The notes below the pieces were generated by a model, which did no database searches, was not told the origin of the DNA, and saw only the letters and a list, made by a program, of their open reading frames with translations. A DNA stretch of 64,000 nucleotides from Pseudomonas sp. MM223 (GTDB lineage: Bacteria; Pseudomonadota; Gammaproteobacteria; Pseudomonadales; Pseudomonadaceae), in assembly GCA_947090765.1 (NCBI GenBank), contig OX352322.1, positions 1,631,501-1,695,500 on the forward strand, written 5' to 3'. The position numbers were made by a program, and so were the translations under genes. This document shows, piece by piece, positions 63,368-64,000 of the stretch; the first letter of the stretch is position 1, and each line of letters starts with the position of its first letter.

Positions 63368-63892
63368 ATGACCCGTCTCCGTGTCCTTTGTGCCGCCGTT
63401 GCCCTGGCTTGCGCCAGCGGCCAGGTACTCGCTGCCACCGCCAGCCACAACGCTGCTGCCGAGAAATTCCTGACCCTGGCCAACGCCGACAAGCTGGGCA
63501 CCCCGGTGTACATGCAGGTCCAGCAGATGTTTGCCCAGCGCTTCGCCCAGACCAAGGCCCCGGCCGCCAAGCAGCCGGTGCTGGAAAGCTACCAGGCCAA
63601 GGCCAACGCCGCGCTGGACAACGCCATCGGCTGGAACAAGCTGAAGCCGAAGATGGTCGACCTGTACACCCAGACCTTCACCGAACAAGAGCTGAAAGAC
63701 CTGGTCAAGTTCTACGAGTCGCCGCTGGGCAAGAAAGTACTGCGTGAAATGCCCAAGGTTACCCAGCAATCGGCCCAGCTGACCCAGCAGAGCCTGGAGC
63801 CAGCGGTGCCGGTGGTGAACAAGCTGCTGGAAGACATGACCAAGGAACTGGACCCTAACGCTGGCAAGGCCGCCGTCCCTGCCAAGAAGTGA
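63368..63892 (+). CDS. DUF2059 secreted protein
   Basis: 174 aa with signal peptide (MTRLRVLCAAVALACASGQV LAA). DUF2059 core KPKMVDLYTQTFTEQELKDL then VKFYESPLGKKVLREMP. Function unknown. GAAGGA before the ATG. Divergent from fumC; the 154 bp between hold no other gene. Confidence 0.9.
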   Translation: MTRLRVLCAAVALACASGQVLAATASHNAAAEKFLTLANADKLGTPVYMQVQQMFAQRFAQTKAPAAKQPVLESYQAKANAALDNAIGWNKLKPKMVDLYTQTFTEQELKDLVKFYESPLGKKVLREMPKVTQQSAQLTQQSLEPAVPVVNKLLEDMTKELDPNAGKAAVPAKK

Positions 63893-63902
63893 GCACGCCG
63901 CG

Positions 63903-64000
63903 ATGACCATGCAACAGCGCATTGAACAACAGCTGGGCGCCCTGGCGCCGCAGCACCTGCAAGTGCTCGACGAAAGTCACATGCACAGTCGTGGTCAGGA
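63903..64000 (+). CDS. bolA: BolA family protein, 3' partial
   Basis: Starts MTMQQRIEQQLGALAPQHLQ VLDESHMHS and runs off the window. The LDESHMHS(R)G segment is typical of BolA, which works with monothiol glutaredoxins in iron-sulfur handling. It starts 10 bp after the DUF2059 stop, so it probably shares its transcript. A second ATG at 63909 is possible. Confidence 0.8.
   Translation, partial: MTMQQRIEQQLGALAPQHLQVLDESHMHSRGQ

Overview
The window is a piece of a Pseudomonas chromosome of the P. putida type. It has GC-rich codon use and several Pseudomonas REP-type inverted repeats. The host gene order (rsmI-like, YheU, NAGGN genes, mnmC, PPK2-type phosphotransferase, fumC, DUF2059, bolA) matches what I recall of that group. 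An apparently complete siphovirus prophage of about 41.4 kb (15200-56611) interrupts the host genes.

Left host part (1-15218). It starts inside a BvgS-like hybrid sensor kinase. A CS1/alpha-type chaperone-usher fimbrial operon follows (major pilin, usher, tip adhesin, chaperone). Then come a DUF3309 membrane peptide, a short-chain dehydrogenase, a CsrA/RsmA-family regulator (rsmI-like) and YheU. Last are three genes for the osmoprotectant N-acetylglutaminylglutamine amide (M42 peptidase, ngg, asnO), read leftward.

Prophage. A 19-bp core (15200-15218 and 56593-56611) lies exactly on the start codon and first codons of asnO. A leftward lysogeny operon runs from the pL region (about 20.4 kb) to the integrase: LuxR-type HTH, a phage CsrA, an Arc-type repressor, hypotheticals, HNH nuclease, excisionase-like protein, integrase. 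cI and cro diverge around a nested palindromic operator. The rightward early operon carries KilA-N and ORF6N proteins, small overlapping genes, a helicase loader and a DnaB-like helicase. A moron-rich, terminator-rich stretch (29.7-32.7 kb) leads into HNH, terminase, portal, protease, capsid, connectors, tail tube, tail chaperones G/GT (programmed -1 frameshift), tape measure, tail tip, fibre and lysis genes. At the right end a two-gene leftward pair encodes a Clp-fold SDH-type serine protease and a small partner.

Integration has swapped promoters. The NAGGN operon now lies 36 bp downstream of the prophage int gene. The native NAGGN upstream region at attR points leftward at the protease pair.

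Right host part (56612-64000): mnmC, polyphosphate:AMP phosphotransferase, an EamA transporter, fumC, a DUF2059 protein and the start of bolA, with REP doublets between them.

Eight otherwise well-conserved genes (sensor kinase, adhesin, SDR, asnO, capsid protease, tail tip protein, mnmC, fumC) are each broken by a single extra base. Seven of the eight sites lie in or beside a GAGC sequence. This looks more like a systematic sequence error than real gene decay.
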